A stretch of 64,000 nucleotides of DNA from a virus. Where the stretch lies: the IMG/VR virus record IMGVR_UViG_3300033145_002663, positions 28,470 to 92,469 of that record. One strand, written 5' to 3'. Every line of letters begins with the position of its first letter. Position 1 is the first letter of the stretch. The notes beneath the pieces were generated by a model. That model was not told where the DNA came from. It ran no database searches and saw only the letters and a program-made list of their open reading frames with translations. Below are positions 46,669-56,280 of the stretch, piece by piece. A program made the position numbers and the translations under genes.

Positions 46669-46697
46669 TTGACAAGTTTAATTATGAACAGTAAGCT
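46669..46697 (+). promoter_or_regulatory. Late promoter P46.7 with operator in the spacer
   Basis: TTGACA (46669-46674), 17 bases, TAAGCT (46692-46697). The operator GTTTAATTATGAAC (46676-46689) begins two bases after the -35. It precedes the gene at 46757. Confidence 0.6.
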
Positions 46698-46756
46698 TAG
46701 TTTTAATATTTTTTTGTAGCCTTAAAAATCTATAAACCTTAAAAAGGAGATGAAAA

Positions 46757-47284
46757 ATGCCCGATAAAAATAAGGACGACCCTGTAACAATCGACAAAAA
46801 TGTTCTTAATACCCTGATAAGCGATCAAATGTCGGCGTTTGTGACTCAGTTGTCGTCACAAGTGGCCAAAGAAGGTGTGGCCGGAGAAAAAACGACTCGA
46901 TCCACTGTTGAATCTGATATCAGCGATCCGGGCCATGCAGAGGCCATGCAAGCTTCAGTGGTTAGGGGAGATAGCGCTGCTGCTGCTCTTCAGCTCATGA
47001 TGATTTCCGGTGATTATTCTTTCAATAACATGGTTCGAAGTCAGGCCCAGACAGTTACCCACGCCATGGACCTGGCATATGCCTCCATTGCCAAGAAACT
47101 TGATATTTCTATGGTAGATCACGGAGATGCGTCCTTTGACAGGCTTATTAATATTGATGAACAATCGGCATGGTTGAACCGAATCTTTAGGAATGAGAAT
47201 TTTGCGGATGCACTCCAGGTGGCCATGACGAACTTTGTCAATGCCGTATGGGAGAAAATCCTTGAAGTGAAAGAAGAAGCATAA
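46757..47284 (+). CDS. Hypothetical late protein (175 aa)
   Basis: A 175-residue acidic, helical protein with AAAAAGGAGATGAAAA before ATG. No motif is recognised. It has its own operator-bearing promoter and terminator, so it is expressed as a single-gene unit between the terminase and portal genes; this isolation is unusual for a late gene. It might be a moron gene or a scaffold-type accessory. Confidence 0.55.
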   Translation: MPDKNKDDPVTIDKNVLNTLISDQMSAFVTQLSSQVAKEGVAGEKTTRSTVESDISDPGHAEAMQASVVRGDSAAAALQLMMISGDYSFNNMVRSQAQTVTHAMDLAYASIAKKLDISMVDHGDASFDRLINIDEQSAWLNRIFRNENFADALQVAMTNFVNAVWEKILEVKEEA

Positions 47285-47316
47285 AAGACCCACACCAAAG
47301 CCCCAGGTGTTTCCGG

Positions 47317-47353
47317 AAAAGCCGTGGTTTTTAATTAAACCCGGCTTTTTTTG
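47317..47353 (+). terminator. Rho-independent terminator
   Basis: AAAGCCG (from about 47319) pairs with CGGCTTT (ending about 47348) and GGTTT with AAACC inside, a 12-bp stem with one bulge, followed by a run of T. It ends the 46757 unit just before the next promoter. Confidence 0.85.
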
Positions 47354-47382
47354 TTGACAAATTCAATAATAAACTCTAAAAG
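47354..47382 (+). promoter_or_regulatory. Late promoter P47.4 with operator in the spacer
   Basis: TTGACA (47354-47359), 17 bases, TAAAAG (47377-47382). The operator ATTCAATAATAAAC (47361-47374) is at the same position relative to the -35 as in P46.7. It drives the portal gene. Confidence 0.65.
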
Positions 47383-47457
47383 TTAAATAATTACCCGCCT
47401 TTCAATCCTATTTGTGTAGGAATTTAATTAAAAACTTAGCTTTAGCAGGGGTTTTTT

Positions 47458-49089
47458 ATGAATTCCGACGCCAATATGTCCTTTGAAGAAATCCAGAACA
47501 AAATTCAGGAAATCCCGGACGAAGTTTTTTTGCACCTGCAGGCAACCATGCCGTGGCAGCCGGGAATATTGCACGATGCTAAAACAACCGATGCTGATGG
47601 TTGTCCGATTGGCAGCGCGGATTTTAAAGACGACGATTCGGGTAGCCGTGAGTTTCTGCAAACCGAGTGCTGGCGGATGTTCAATAAAAATCCGCAGGTT
47701 TCAACTTCTGTGCGGGGTGCCGCCGGCCGGATTACCGGGCTGGGATTTGAGCCCACCTCAGAAATTTGGGCTATTCAGCAGGTTTTGGAAGACATCGAGT
47801 ACGATCCGAGAAACCGGCTGTATCATTATTGGCCCAAGTATGTTGTCCGCGCGATTATCGAAGGAGAATTATTCTTAATTCTAACCTGTCATACTGACGG
47901 GTTTATCGAGGTGGATTTTTTAGACCCGTCCCAATTAGACACCAAGGGCGACGAGAATTCCGGCATAATCTTTCATCCCACCAAGAAATTGTTCCCCTTG
48001 TTTTACTGTATCCGATCCAAGGATTCCACCGGCCAGGAATACACCCAGCAAATTCCGAGCATTAATATTGCCCGATACCCGAACCTGGTTAACGCATTGA
48101 ATGGTAACCGGTGGTTTAATTCGGTTGAGACTAAAGCGTCCCGTCATAGCGATCAAAAATTTAAAAAAACTGGTGGCTACAATCGGTTTATCGTGTCATG
48201 GGACCGTGGTTTTTTAACCCGGCGCGCCGTGAGTTATTTACGAACCGTGCTTGAATGGCTGAATCATTACGAGACGTTAAAAAAGTACGAGATCGACCAT
48301 AAGAAATCATGCGGCGCCTACGCGTGGACGTTCACCTTTGAGGATGTGAAAGCATTTAAACTATGGGTTTCGCTGTCCGAGGAAGAGCGCAAGAAGACCG
48401 CACTGATGCAGCCGATTATTCCCGGGAGTAAATTGTTTGTTCCGCCCGGGATGAAGCTGGAAGCTAAAAGTCCGCAGCTGCCAAAGATTAGCGGTCAGGA
48501 CACGGATATCATGGAAATGGCAATATCCGGTTTAAACGAGTCCGCCGATGTTACTACCGGTACCGTAAAGGGCACATATGCCAGTGTGAAGGCTACCCGC
48601 GGACCGATGAGTGACCGGACATCCGATGAAATCGCGGATTTTGACCGGTTTTACCGGCACGATTTCTGGGGGTCCGTATTTTTTTTAAAGTCCGCCCTGA
48701 CCGATTTTAAGGCATATTTTGAAGTTGAGGAAGCGACTTCCTTTGATAACGGCAAGGAAAAATTTGAGAAGGTCAAGCGCAAGCCCCAGTTTTTGGTGGA
48801 TGTGCAGTACCCGATTTCAAACACCATTGATCTTGAAAGTATAATTAAAGCCTTGTTTGGAGTTAAGCACGGGCCGCTCACTGAAACCGTAGGTATTCCG
48901 CCGAGCAAGGCCGCAGAGATGGCCGGTATTGGTGGGTATGGCCGGAATCGGCTAAAGAAAGCCACGGAGGATAAAAAATACCCGAAATTAATTTACGCGG
49001 ACGGCATGGACCCGGAATCCAAGCAGGAGAAAACCGAGGGCGAACTGACCAAAAAGAAGAAGGAGGCTCAAAATGCTCAAAAAGATTAG
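47458..49089 (+). CDS. Portal protein
   Basis: A 543-residue protein placed after the terminase, with the lambda B / HK97-type portal pattern: an N-terminal acidic region, VSTSVRGAAGRITGLGF (about 79-95), then strands, a YKA-like ASVKATRGPM loop with the ADFDRFYRHDFW helix, and a Lys-rich C-terminus. It should form the dodecameric ring at the capsid vertex that connects to the terminase and tail. A weak GCAGGGG site lies before the ATG. The Lys-rich tail is probably internal to the capsid. Confidence 0.82.
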   Translation: MNSDANMSFEEIQNKIQEIPDEVFLHLQATMPWQPGILHDAKTTDADGCPIGSADFKDDDSGSREFLQTECWRMFNKNPQVSTSVRGAAGRITGLGFEPTSEIWAIQQVLEDIEYDPRNRLYHYWPKYVVRAIIEGELFLILTCHTDGFIEVDFLDPSQLDTKGDENSGIIFHPTKKLFPLFYCIRSKDSTGQEYTQQIPSINIARYPNLVNALNGNRWFNSVETKASRHSDQKFKKTGGYNRFIVSWDRGFLTRRAVSYLRTVLEWLNHYETLKKYEIDHKKSCGAYAWTFTFEDVKAFKLWVSLSEEERKKTALMQPIIPGSKLFVPPGMKLEAKSPQLPKISGQDTDIMEMAISGLNESADVTTGTVKGTYASVKATRGPMSDRTSDEIADFDRFYRHDFWGSVFFLKSALTDFKAYFEVEEATSFDNGKEKFEKVKRKPQFLVDVQYPISNTIDLESIIKALFGVKHGPLTETVGIPPSKAAEMAGIGGYGRNRLKKATEDKKYPKLIYADGMDPESKQEKTEGELTKKKKEAQNAQKD

Positions 49090-49558
49090 TTTAATATTTG
49101 CGATCTTGTTTTTCATGGCTCTGCCGGTGCATGCGGCGTGGGATATTGACACAGAGGTTTCTGCTACTTCGGCGCATTGGATTAAATTTAAGGTGGTTTG
49201 CACTTCTGATGGCGATGCTTTGACTGCTACGGATTTGGTCGCTGAATTTGAAGAGCAGATATCAAAGAAATATGTGCAGGGATTATCTGCCATCTGGTTA
49301 AGAGTGGTTCCAGGGACCGAGGATGTTATTCCGAACACCACGATTAATATTACCTTGACCGACGAAGAAGAAGAAACGCTCTGGTCAGAAACCAGTATCT
49401 CAAAAGACGGATCTACCGAGCATTTGTTATATACGTCAGAGAATGGCGATTCAATCGGCATGTGGCCGCCGATTTTAGATAAATTTTATTTGGCAATAAA
49501 TGATATCGGCGATGAAGATGATCAAGTCACATTGATTTTTCATTGCTGGTTTGAATAG
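49073..49558 (+). CDS. Secreted protein of unknown function (161 aa)
   Basis: A 161-residue protein with a Sec signal (KKISLIFAILFFMALPVHA, cut near residue 21), followed by a strand-rich domain. It overlaps the portal gene end by 17 bases. Its place after the portal gene would suggest a virion protein, but virion proteins do not normally carry a Sec signal. It may be a host-surface or periplasmic factor. Confidence 0.6.
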   Translation: MLKKISLIFAILFFMALPVHAAWDIDTEVSATSAHWIKFKVVCTSDGDALTATDLVAEFEEQISKKYVQGLSAIWLRVVPGTEDVIPNTTINITLTDEEEETLWSETSISKDGSTEHLLYTSENGDSIGMWPPILDKFYLAINDIGDEDDQVTLIFHCWFE

Positions 49559-49568
49559 GGGACTGACT

Positions 49569-50531
49569 ATGAAAAGAATATTAAGCTATCTTTTAATCTC
49601 GTTTTTTTTAATGGCAGGGACAGCCTGGGCGGACCCTCCATCAATTCCTCCTTTTTCAATTCCAAATTTAACTATTACTAAAAATTTTAGACAGCATCAA
49701 GGCTTAGACGTTGATAGCGCAAACGCCATGACTCTTGGGAACGGAAACCTGTTCGACATTACCGGAACTACGACGATTAACACGATTGCTACAAAGGGTA
49801 TTGGAACCATTGTGGTTCTTGAGTTTGACGGTATTCTTCAGTTGACTCACTCAAACGATTTGTTTTTGCCAACGGCTGTCAACATCACGACCGCTGCCGG
49901 GGATATTGCTGCTTTCTATGAGTATGCGGCGGCTGATTGGCGTTGTTATAATTATATGAGGGCTGATGGTACGGCCTTGGTGAGCAGTGGTGGAGATATG
50001 GAAGCTGCAAGCTATCCTACAATAGTATCCCTTGAGGGTCTTACACTCACAAATGGGGATATTGTATATGCCACCGGCGCGGATGCTTTGGCAAAGCTGG
50101 ATCATGGAACTGCAGGATACAAACTGACTGCTAATGGTGTAGCTGCTCCAACATGGAATGCCCTAAGAGAACTTTCCACCCAAAATCACACCGCAACCGG
50201 CAACATTACCGAAGCTCATATACTCGCAAACAAATGGCACACCAACAACGGGGCAAGTGCTGAGATTGATTTAACCCTTCCTGCTCTGAGTTACACGGTG
50301 AATATTATATTCATTGTTCAGGATGCTTTTATCAGTGAGATCAATCCTCCATCTGGTGAATTGTTTGACCATGATGGTGATGATCTTGATGCAAACGATT
50401 GCATTGATCTTTCCATAGTCGTCGGAGATAAGATTGGATTTACCCGACTACTTCTTGCTGATGGTTCAACGTGGAGATGGTCAACGGATACGATTCGTGG
50501 AAACCATGTTGATACGGGGGCAAGCGACTAA
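49569..50531 (+). CDS. Fibre-like protein with Sec signal
   Basis: A 320-residue protein. The signal peptide (KRILSYLLISFFLMAGTAWA) is cut near residue 20. The remainder is rich in short strands, Thr, Gly and Asn (TLGNGNLFDITGTTTINTI and similar), as in phage tail fibres or trimeric beta-structured adhesins. The ATG at 49569 is chosen; a TTG at 49551 is the upstream alternative. Its secreted nature would place it on the host surface rather than the virion. Confidence 0.6.
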   Translation: MKRILSYLLISFFLMAGTAWADPPSIPPFSIPNLTITKNFRQHQGLDVDSANAMTLGNGNLFDITGTTTINTIATKGIGTIVVLEFDGILQLTHSNDLFLPTAVNITTAAGDIAAFYEYAAADWRCYNYMRADGTALVSSGGDMEAASYPTIVSLEGLTLTNGDIVYATGADALAKLDHGTAGYKLTANGVAAPTWNALRELSTQNHTATGNITEAHILANKWHTNNGASAEIDLTLPALSYTVNIIFIVQDAFISEINPPSGELFDHDGDDLDANDCIDLSIVVGDKIGFTRLLLADGSTWRWSTDTIRGNHVDTGASD

Positions 50532-52353
50532 TGAAAAAACTCATATTATCAATTCTTTGTAGTTTGTTGCTTTGTGGGCAGGTGTGGGGGGCAACTTATG
50601 CAATTGGCTCTGATGGCGATTATGTTTCATGGGCGGCTATGGAAGCCGATGGAAAACCAAGTGCTAATGATACAGTACAGTACAAAAAAGGCGAAACATT
50701 CAGAGAGTCTTTTACTGTAGATGATAGTAGTTTGGCAATTGAAAGTTATGGAGCAGGTGCCAGGCCCAAACTTTCTGGTGCTACGACTCTTGGAGCCTGG
50801 ACAGATACGACAGCAAATGATGAACATTATATAGCAGTTCCTGTTGATATTGATGGGACTAATAAAATCCGCTTTTTGCTTAAAGACGGTGTTCCAGTTG
50901 ATAGGCTTGACGATGATTCACAACATGACGGGGCAGGAGCTAATGAGCTTGGTGCTGGACAGTGGTGTTTAGACACAGGCAATACAAGAATTTATTATGT
51001 ATTAGATGGTGTTGAAGCTGACATGACGGGTTCTACGTGGGAGGCTGGATACGGCCTAATTATGGACTTGAATGGTGCTGACAGCCTCACAATTGATGGG
51101 TTAGAGTTTTATGGGGGTTCACGTCAGATATATACAGATGATGAAAACAAAGTGGAAACCATTTTAATAACTGACTGCGTTTTTACCGCTGCCGGTCTTG
51201 TCGCAATTTGGCCACAAAATGCTGATGGTTTCGATATAGGAGATCAAACTACATTAGCAACTTCAACTTCATGGTCTAATAAATTTCAGTACTGTCGTAT
51301 GGATATACTAACAGGAGGAGGTGGAGGTCCAGAGTAAATACCGGCTATAATTATGATGAAGACAACGCAGGAGGGCATTGCGTTGATATAACCTCTTTTT
51401 CTGATGGGTTTGTGTTTCAATGGAATCTTATCGAAGGGTATGCTTACTTTGGCGGAGAATTACACAGTCCTGCTTTTAGTCGTGGGATTACACTATCTTT
51501 TGATGGTGCACAGAATGTAAAGATTTTAAATAACTGGTTTAAAGACAATTATTTAGGGGGCATAGCTTTTGGTGAAGATCCAGATGCCAGTCGAATCGGT
51601 TCTGGTGCTATGATAATCAATAATATTATTTCTGGTATTAATTCAAGTTCTGTTACTGATACTACTACTCTTACAGCTGTAAGAGGTATTAGAATGACAA
51701 TCGACAATGCTGACCCTGTTGATTTTGATGCACTTATTTCCGGGAATGTTTTTTATAATAATGGAAATGCAAACGGCAATAATAACAACGGGGCATACTG
51801 TTTATATTTGGGAAATAATGCAGATGTGATCATAGGAACAGTCGAGAACAATATTTTTTATAATAATACAAACAAAGGGGATTTGCGGTTAAAAACAGAT
51901 GATGGAAATGGGTATACCATCACTGTTACACTTGATAATAATCTATATTATCGTCCAGCCGGAGATTATATTCTTGTGGGTCAAGGGCCACTATCAAGCA
52001 AACTTGATGAATATCCATCAACCCGTTCTTTTGCTGACTTTAAAAATGGTATTGGTGATGCTGATGAACCAAATGCAGCCGAAAGTAATTGGGACGAAAT
52101 AACCAGAACTGGGGGAAGTAACGAACTTAATTCAGACCCCTATTTCGTATCAGCAACAAACTTCAACCTCCAAAACAAATCCCCCTGCATAAACGCCGGA
52201 ACAGATCCTTTCTCTGACGGTGATGGGGATCAATACGATATGAAAGACCGGCTGGTATGGTCAGACGTAACCGATGCTCCCGTAGGTCCGTGGGCTGATG
52301 GTGTGGATATTGGCGCTTATGGGGATAACACAGGACCGGCGATAGGGATGTGA
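50531..52353 (+). pseudogene. Beta-helix (pectate-lyase-like) secreted protein, frameshifted
   Basis: A signal peptide (KKLILSILCSLLLCGQVWG) starts a first frame ending at 51337; a second frame picks up at about 51331 and continues to 52353 with DGFVFQWNLIEGYAYFGGE, IINNIISGINSS and NVFYNNGNANG, the repeated Asn-rich turns of a right-handed parallel beta-helix. The break lies in GGAGGAGGTGGAGG at 51314-51327. Joined, it is a ~600-residue DUF1565/pectate-lyase-like enzyme or adhesin that could cut surface polysaccharide. The start ATG overlaps the previous stop. Confidence 0.65.
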
Positions 52354-52549
52354 TGATACTCACATTGTTTTTCGGGATAGATAAACCTGATCTTGATGGG
52401 TATAATATTTATCGAAGTGCAACATACCTGCGCTGATCGCGGCGTTGAACAATATCTCCGTTGGCGATATTACCGGGACCGAGGTGGACAATGACGGGTC
52501 CGCCATCTCCCTGGCCGGCGCGTTCAAACTGATACTATCAGGACGCTAA
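52353..52549 (+). pseudogene. Remnant: FN3 scrap fused to a copy of the fibre gene's 3' end
   Basis: A 27-codon frame (52353-52436) reads PDLDGYNIYRSA, like the FN3 blocks at 42741 and 53018. It is followed, in another frame (52433-52549), by LIAALNNISVGDITGTEVDN, closely matching the fibre protein near 55852-55951 (LAALNNLSVADITGTEVDND). The DNA similarity shows a partial duplication, now degenerate. The remaining bases to 52664 hold no other gene. Confidence 0.65.
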
Positions 52550-52664
52550 AAACAGGATGTTACTGGTTATAAATTTATTGTGACATTTTAGAAAACAACT
52601 ATCGAGAATGACCCAACAGGAGGACATTCGAGACGTCCATAAATAAGTAAATAAAGGAGCAACC

Positions 52665-53021
52665 ATGAAAACAATCACAACAATTCTATGTATTTTAATT
52701 ATGACCTTGGCAATGGCAGGGGTGGCGTGTGCTGATGTTCAGTTCACGGTAAATTGGAATCAGAGTGCCGATGCTGTAGCTACCCTGGATAAGCAGGAAG
52801 TTCTTTATGACTCGGCTATTAAGAAAACGCTTGCATTCACGAACCCAAGCGATCCGCATAGTTGTGTGTGGGTAGAATCGGGGATTGACGTTGCTGACGC
52901 AATTGGGAAGGAAGTCTCGATTAGAACTTGGAACACCCAGGGTCTTTATACAGACACGTCGCTTACAATAGGATTGACTGCCGGGGCAACAGGGTTGACG
53001 ATATTCTTACTTCAGCAATAA
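52665..53021 (+). CDS. Secreted protein (118 aa)
   Basis: A 118-residue protein with a Sec signal (KTITTILCILIMTLAMAGVACA, cut near residue 23) and a beta-rich mature domain. AAAGGAGCAACC precedes the ATG. The C-terminal TIFLLQQ hydrophobic end may be packed in the domain. Function unknown. Confidence 0.6.
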   Translation: MKTITTILCILIMTLAMAGVACADVQFTVNWNQSADAVATLDKQEVLYDSAIKKTLAFTNPSDPHSCVWVESGIDVADAIGKEVSIRTWNTQGLYTDTSLTIGLTAGATGLTIFLLQQ

Positions 53022-54091
53022 GAATATTATGCCTGCTATTATGGCTACCGTGTTCAGCATGTGCATTAAATCTAAGTTTCACATGGGACGCAAACACAGA
53101 ACCCGACATAGCAGGATACAGGGTATTTTGTCGAGAAGCGGGACAAAGCTATGACTATAACAATCCGTCATGGCAGGGAACTGAAACCGAATGTACTCTT
53201 TATGGGCTGGGTGAAGATGCAACATACTACTTTGTTTCAAGGGCTTATGATGTTTATGAGAATGAAGGCGTTGACTCTGATGAATTGTTTTGTGAAGGTA
53301 GTTCATCAGAATATCCACTTGGAGCGACTAATTTACAGGTTGAATATGAAGGGGTTGGTCTAATGGCAATTACGCCTCAAGCGAACGATACCGCAGATAG
53401 CTATGGTGCAACAGCAACACTAACCTTATCGGTCAATGTTGCGACAGGAGATTTGATTGTTGTCAGTGCAGGATCTTTCTCAACCTGTGCTATCACGGGT
53501 ATATCAGATGATGACGGTAATAGCTATACGTTGCGGGATGAAATGGAAGACCCGGTTCATGCTCTTACTTTAAGGCAAGGATATGTTCTAAGTGCAACTG
53601 CTACATCTTCTCCGCTTGTAATTACTGTTACATTTGCTGCGGGTACGGAACACAGGTCGGCGGCGGTCGTTATTTATACTCCTGATGGTAGTGAGACCGT
53701 TACGCTTGATTGCGCTGCTACGAAGTATGGGGCTGCCGAGGCTTCTCCATTTGAAACTGATAGTAATTCAAGCACGACCGGAGATGATGTAGTGGCTCAT
53801 GCCGCTATAATAATCAATGGTGCATCGGCATTAAGTAATCATGAGATACCAAGTGGTGTAGCAGCGGATGCAGTAATAGCAGACGATGTGAGAAACCTTA
53901 CAGTATTTTACAGGATTTTATCGAGTACGGTTAGTAACATAGAAGCTGAGATTGATAGTTCGGGTGCTGAAACTTATGCCTTTGAACTTTTATGCTTCAA
54001 GTCTGTGGCAGCAGGCGGGCTTTCAATACCAGGATTCTTTGGAGCAACACTTTCTCCGGTATTACCTTTATTTAAAGGGAGTAATTTATGA
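53018..54091 (+). CDS. Secreted FN3 and jelly-roll-like protein with lost start codon
   Basis: The continuous open frame (usable from about 53018) gives a signal peptide (ILCLLLWLPCSACA), an FN3-like domain (LSFTWDANTEPDIAGYRVFC), and a C-terminal beta-rich domain rich in Ser/Thr. At the expected start the sequence is ATAA instead of ATGA: the codon at 53018 is ATA, while the overlapping stop (TAA for TGA) is retained. So translation may fail or begin at ATA. An upstream TTG at 52928 is possible but would put 30 unrelated residues before the signal. About 358 residues from ATA. Confidence 0.55.
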   Translation: MRILCLLLWLPCSACALNLSFTWDANTEPDIAGYRVFCREAGQSYDYNNPSWQGTETECTLYGLGEDATYYFVSRAYDVYENEGVDSDELFCEGSSSEYPLGATNLQVEYEGVGLMAITPQANDTADSYGATATLTLSVNVATGDLIVVSAGSFSTCAITGISDDDGNSYTLRDEMEDPVHALTLRQGYVLSATATSSPLVITVTFAAGTEHRSAAVVIYTPDGSETVTLDCAATKYGAAEASPFETDSNSSTTGDDVVAHAAIIINGASALSNHEIPSGVAADAVIADDVRNLTVFYRILSSTVSNIEAEIDSSGAETYAFELLCFKSVAAGGLSIPGFFGATLSPVLPLFKGSNL

Positions 54092-56091
54092 GTCAATACA
54101 AACACGCAGAAATAGGCGACGATGTATATTTCTGGTTCGCGGCAAACTCAACATCCGGATCAGGAGACGATGGGGCAAGTCCACTTTATGATGTTAGATT
54201 AGCCGGAGCCGCTTCGGACGCTGCTGCAAAGGCAAGTGGTTCTCCTACACTATTGTCTCACGGAGATTATGGGGCAGGTCTACACGAAATTGCTATTGAC
54301 ACTGATGGATGGGATGCCGGGGAGTACGCTGTGTTCTGCACAATCACGGTTTCTGCGGTAAATCCTGCGGGGTTTTGCGGGAGCTTCTTACTGAGAACGG
54401 CTGGAGCCGGAGCACTTGATGTAAATACTACTCATGTATCAGGAACAGCACAAACTGGTAATGATAACGGCGCTGATATTAACAGTATCCTTACAGCCGT
54501 TGGAACCACCCTTGACACCCTCATTAAAGCTATCCCAACCAACACAGAATTTGCGGCTCTTCTTGGTGCAATAGACACCGCAGCAAACACAGGGGCGGTT
54601 GCTGCTGATGTTACGCTTATGGGATACATTAAACAATTAATCAACGTCTTAATGGGTGGGCCGGGAATAGCTGCATGGCCTGCCGGGGTAGCGCCGGGAA
54701 ATGGCGTTTCTATCGCAGAAGGTTTAAGAAAACTCTATGAAGACAGAACACTTGCGGCGGCTGACTATACAATAGTTGGGGACTTGGGAACTGTACAATC
54801 AGCCGACAATAACACCATCCTTGCTCATGCGGATTACGGGCTTGCCAAGCTTGTAAGATCTACCACTCCGGCAAACAAGCTTGATATTTCAGCCACAGGA
54901 GAGGCAGGGCTTGATTTTGACAATATAAAGAATGCGTCAGGGGCACACACTCTGACAAATATTACAGTTCCTATCGTGACCACGAATACCGATATGAGGG
55001 GTACGGATGGAGCTAATACTGTCGAACCAGATCCCGTTGGCACTGCAGCTACACCAGCTGAGGTTGCGACAGCATTGGAAAATATACATCTTGATCATCT
55101 ACTAGCAACTACGTACGACCCAGCCTCCAAACCTGGTGTTGCTGATGCTCTTTTAAATGAAATAATCGAAAGTGATAGTGGTGTGTCGAGGTTCACCGAG
55201 AACTCGCTCGAACAAGCTCCTTCAGGCACAGGAGCAAGTGCAGCTACTATTGCCGATGCTGTTTGGGACGAAGATCAGGTAGACCATACAGGGGCTGGAA
55301 CATTTGGAGTTGTTGCTTCTGAAATAGCAAGTATTCTTGATGATACGAACGAACTTCAAACTGATGACTTGCCAACATTAATTGCAGCACTACCTACTGC
55401 CGTAGAAATCCAAGCTGAAATGGAAGAGAACGGAGCTTCTATCCTTGACACACTGAGAGACGACCTTGCAGACGGTGGCAGACTTGATCTCCTTATTGAC
55501 GCTATTAAAGAAAGAACGGATAATTTACCGGATGATCCAGCGGACGATTCGGATATTGATGCTCAATTAGCGGCCATTGTTGGATATATTGATACAGAAA
55601 TTGGTACAATTATAACGGCAGTCGGAACAACACTTGTAAACCATTTGCTTGATATCAAGGGGACAGGGTTTGCAAAAGATACTCATTCGTTGCCACAATG
55701 CTTGACTGCAACAGGTTTTAGTACCCATGATGCGGCGGCGGTAAAAACAGCCATTGAAGCGGCTGGAAGTCATCTTGCGCTCATCAAGGCTATTTCGGAA
55801 GCCTTGCCGGATTCCGGAGCGTTAACCTCATTGGCCACGGCCACGGCTTTGGCTGCGCTGAACAATCTCTCGGTTGCGGACATCACCGGGACCGAGGTGG
55901 ACAATGACGGGACTGCTATTTCGCTGTCTGGGGCTTTCAAATTACTATTGGCAGCATTGACTGGCAAATCATCGGGCGGCGGTACATCCACCCCCGCTTT
56001 TAGGGATATTGCGGATACAAAAAACCGGATTTCGGCCACCGTGGATGAAAACGGTAACCGGACCGCCATCGGCACCAGGGACGCGACCTAA
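54088..56091 (+). CDS. Large tail-fibre-like protein
   Basis: A 667-residue protein, low in aromatic residues and rich in Ala, Thr, Asp and Gly. The first 110 residues form a beta domain (YKHAEIGDDVYFWFA and on); the rest alternates helical heptad-like blocks (IADAVWDEDQVDHTGAGTF, LIDAIKERTDNLPDD) typical of trimeric phage fibres or whisker proteins. The C-terminus RISATVDENGNRT resembles a folding tip. It overlaps the upstream gene by four bases and lacks a signal peptide. Likely a virion adhesin; the attachment point on the phage is unknown. Confidence 0.65.
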   Translation: MSQYKHAEIGDDVYFWFAANSTSGSGDDGASPLYDVRLAGAASDAAAKASGSPTLLSHGDYGAGLHEIAIDTDGWDAGEYAVFCTITVSAVNPAGFCGSFLLRTAGAGALDVNTTHVSGTAQTGNDNGADINSILTAVGTTLDTLIKAIPTNTEFAALLGAIDTAANTGAVAADVTLMGYIKQLINVLMGGPGIAAWPAGVAPGNGVSIAEGLRKLYEDRTLAAADYTIVGDLGTVQSADNNTILAHADYGLAKLVRSTTPANKLDISATGEAGLDFDNIKNASGAHTLTNITVPIVTTNTDMRGTDGANTVEPDPVGTAATPAEVATALENIHLDHLLATTYDPASKPGVADALLNEIIESDSGVSRFTENSLEQAPSGTGASAATIADAVWDEDQVDHTGAGTFGVVASEIASILDDTNELQTDDLPTLIAALPTAVEIQAEMEENGASILDTLRDDLADGGRLDLLIDAIKERTDNLPDDPADDSDIDAQLAAIVGYIDTEIGTIITAVGTTLVNHLLDIKGTGFAKDTHSLPQCLTATGFSTHDAAAVKTAIEAAGSHLALIKAISEALPDSGALTSLATATALAALNNLSVADITGTEVDNDGTAISLSGAFKLLLAALTGKSSGGGTSTPAFRDIADTKNRISATVDENGNRTAIGTRDAT

Positions 56092-56280
56092 ATGGCACTA
56101 CTAACTCCGGGATATTGGCCGGATACGTTTTGGCCGGCAAGCTATTGGCAGGATGAATACTGGCCGGATTATGCCCTGGTGGCAGGCCTGGGCGTGATTA
56201 TCGACCCGACAATTGGTTCCTTGACGCCCGTCAGAACCCTGGTATCAGCAACAGTACAGCGGACAATTGAGGAAAAGTAA
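56092..56280 (+). CDS. Trp-rich small virion-associated protein (62 aa)
   Basis: A 62-residue protein with a WP-rich start (YWPDTFWPASYWQDEYWPDY). Such YWP repeats occur in small phage proteins beside fibre genes. It starts directly after the fibre stop. Probably a fibre-associated or tip protein. Confidence 0.6.
   Translation: MALLTPGYWPDTFWPASYWQDEYWPDYALVAGLGVIIDPTIGSLTPVRTLVSATVQRTIEEK

Noticed and set aside
52433-55951. Diversity-generating retroelement template/variable repeat pair
   Set aside because: The two similar fibre segments differ in a codon-like way rather than at adenines, and no reverse transcriptase gene is present.
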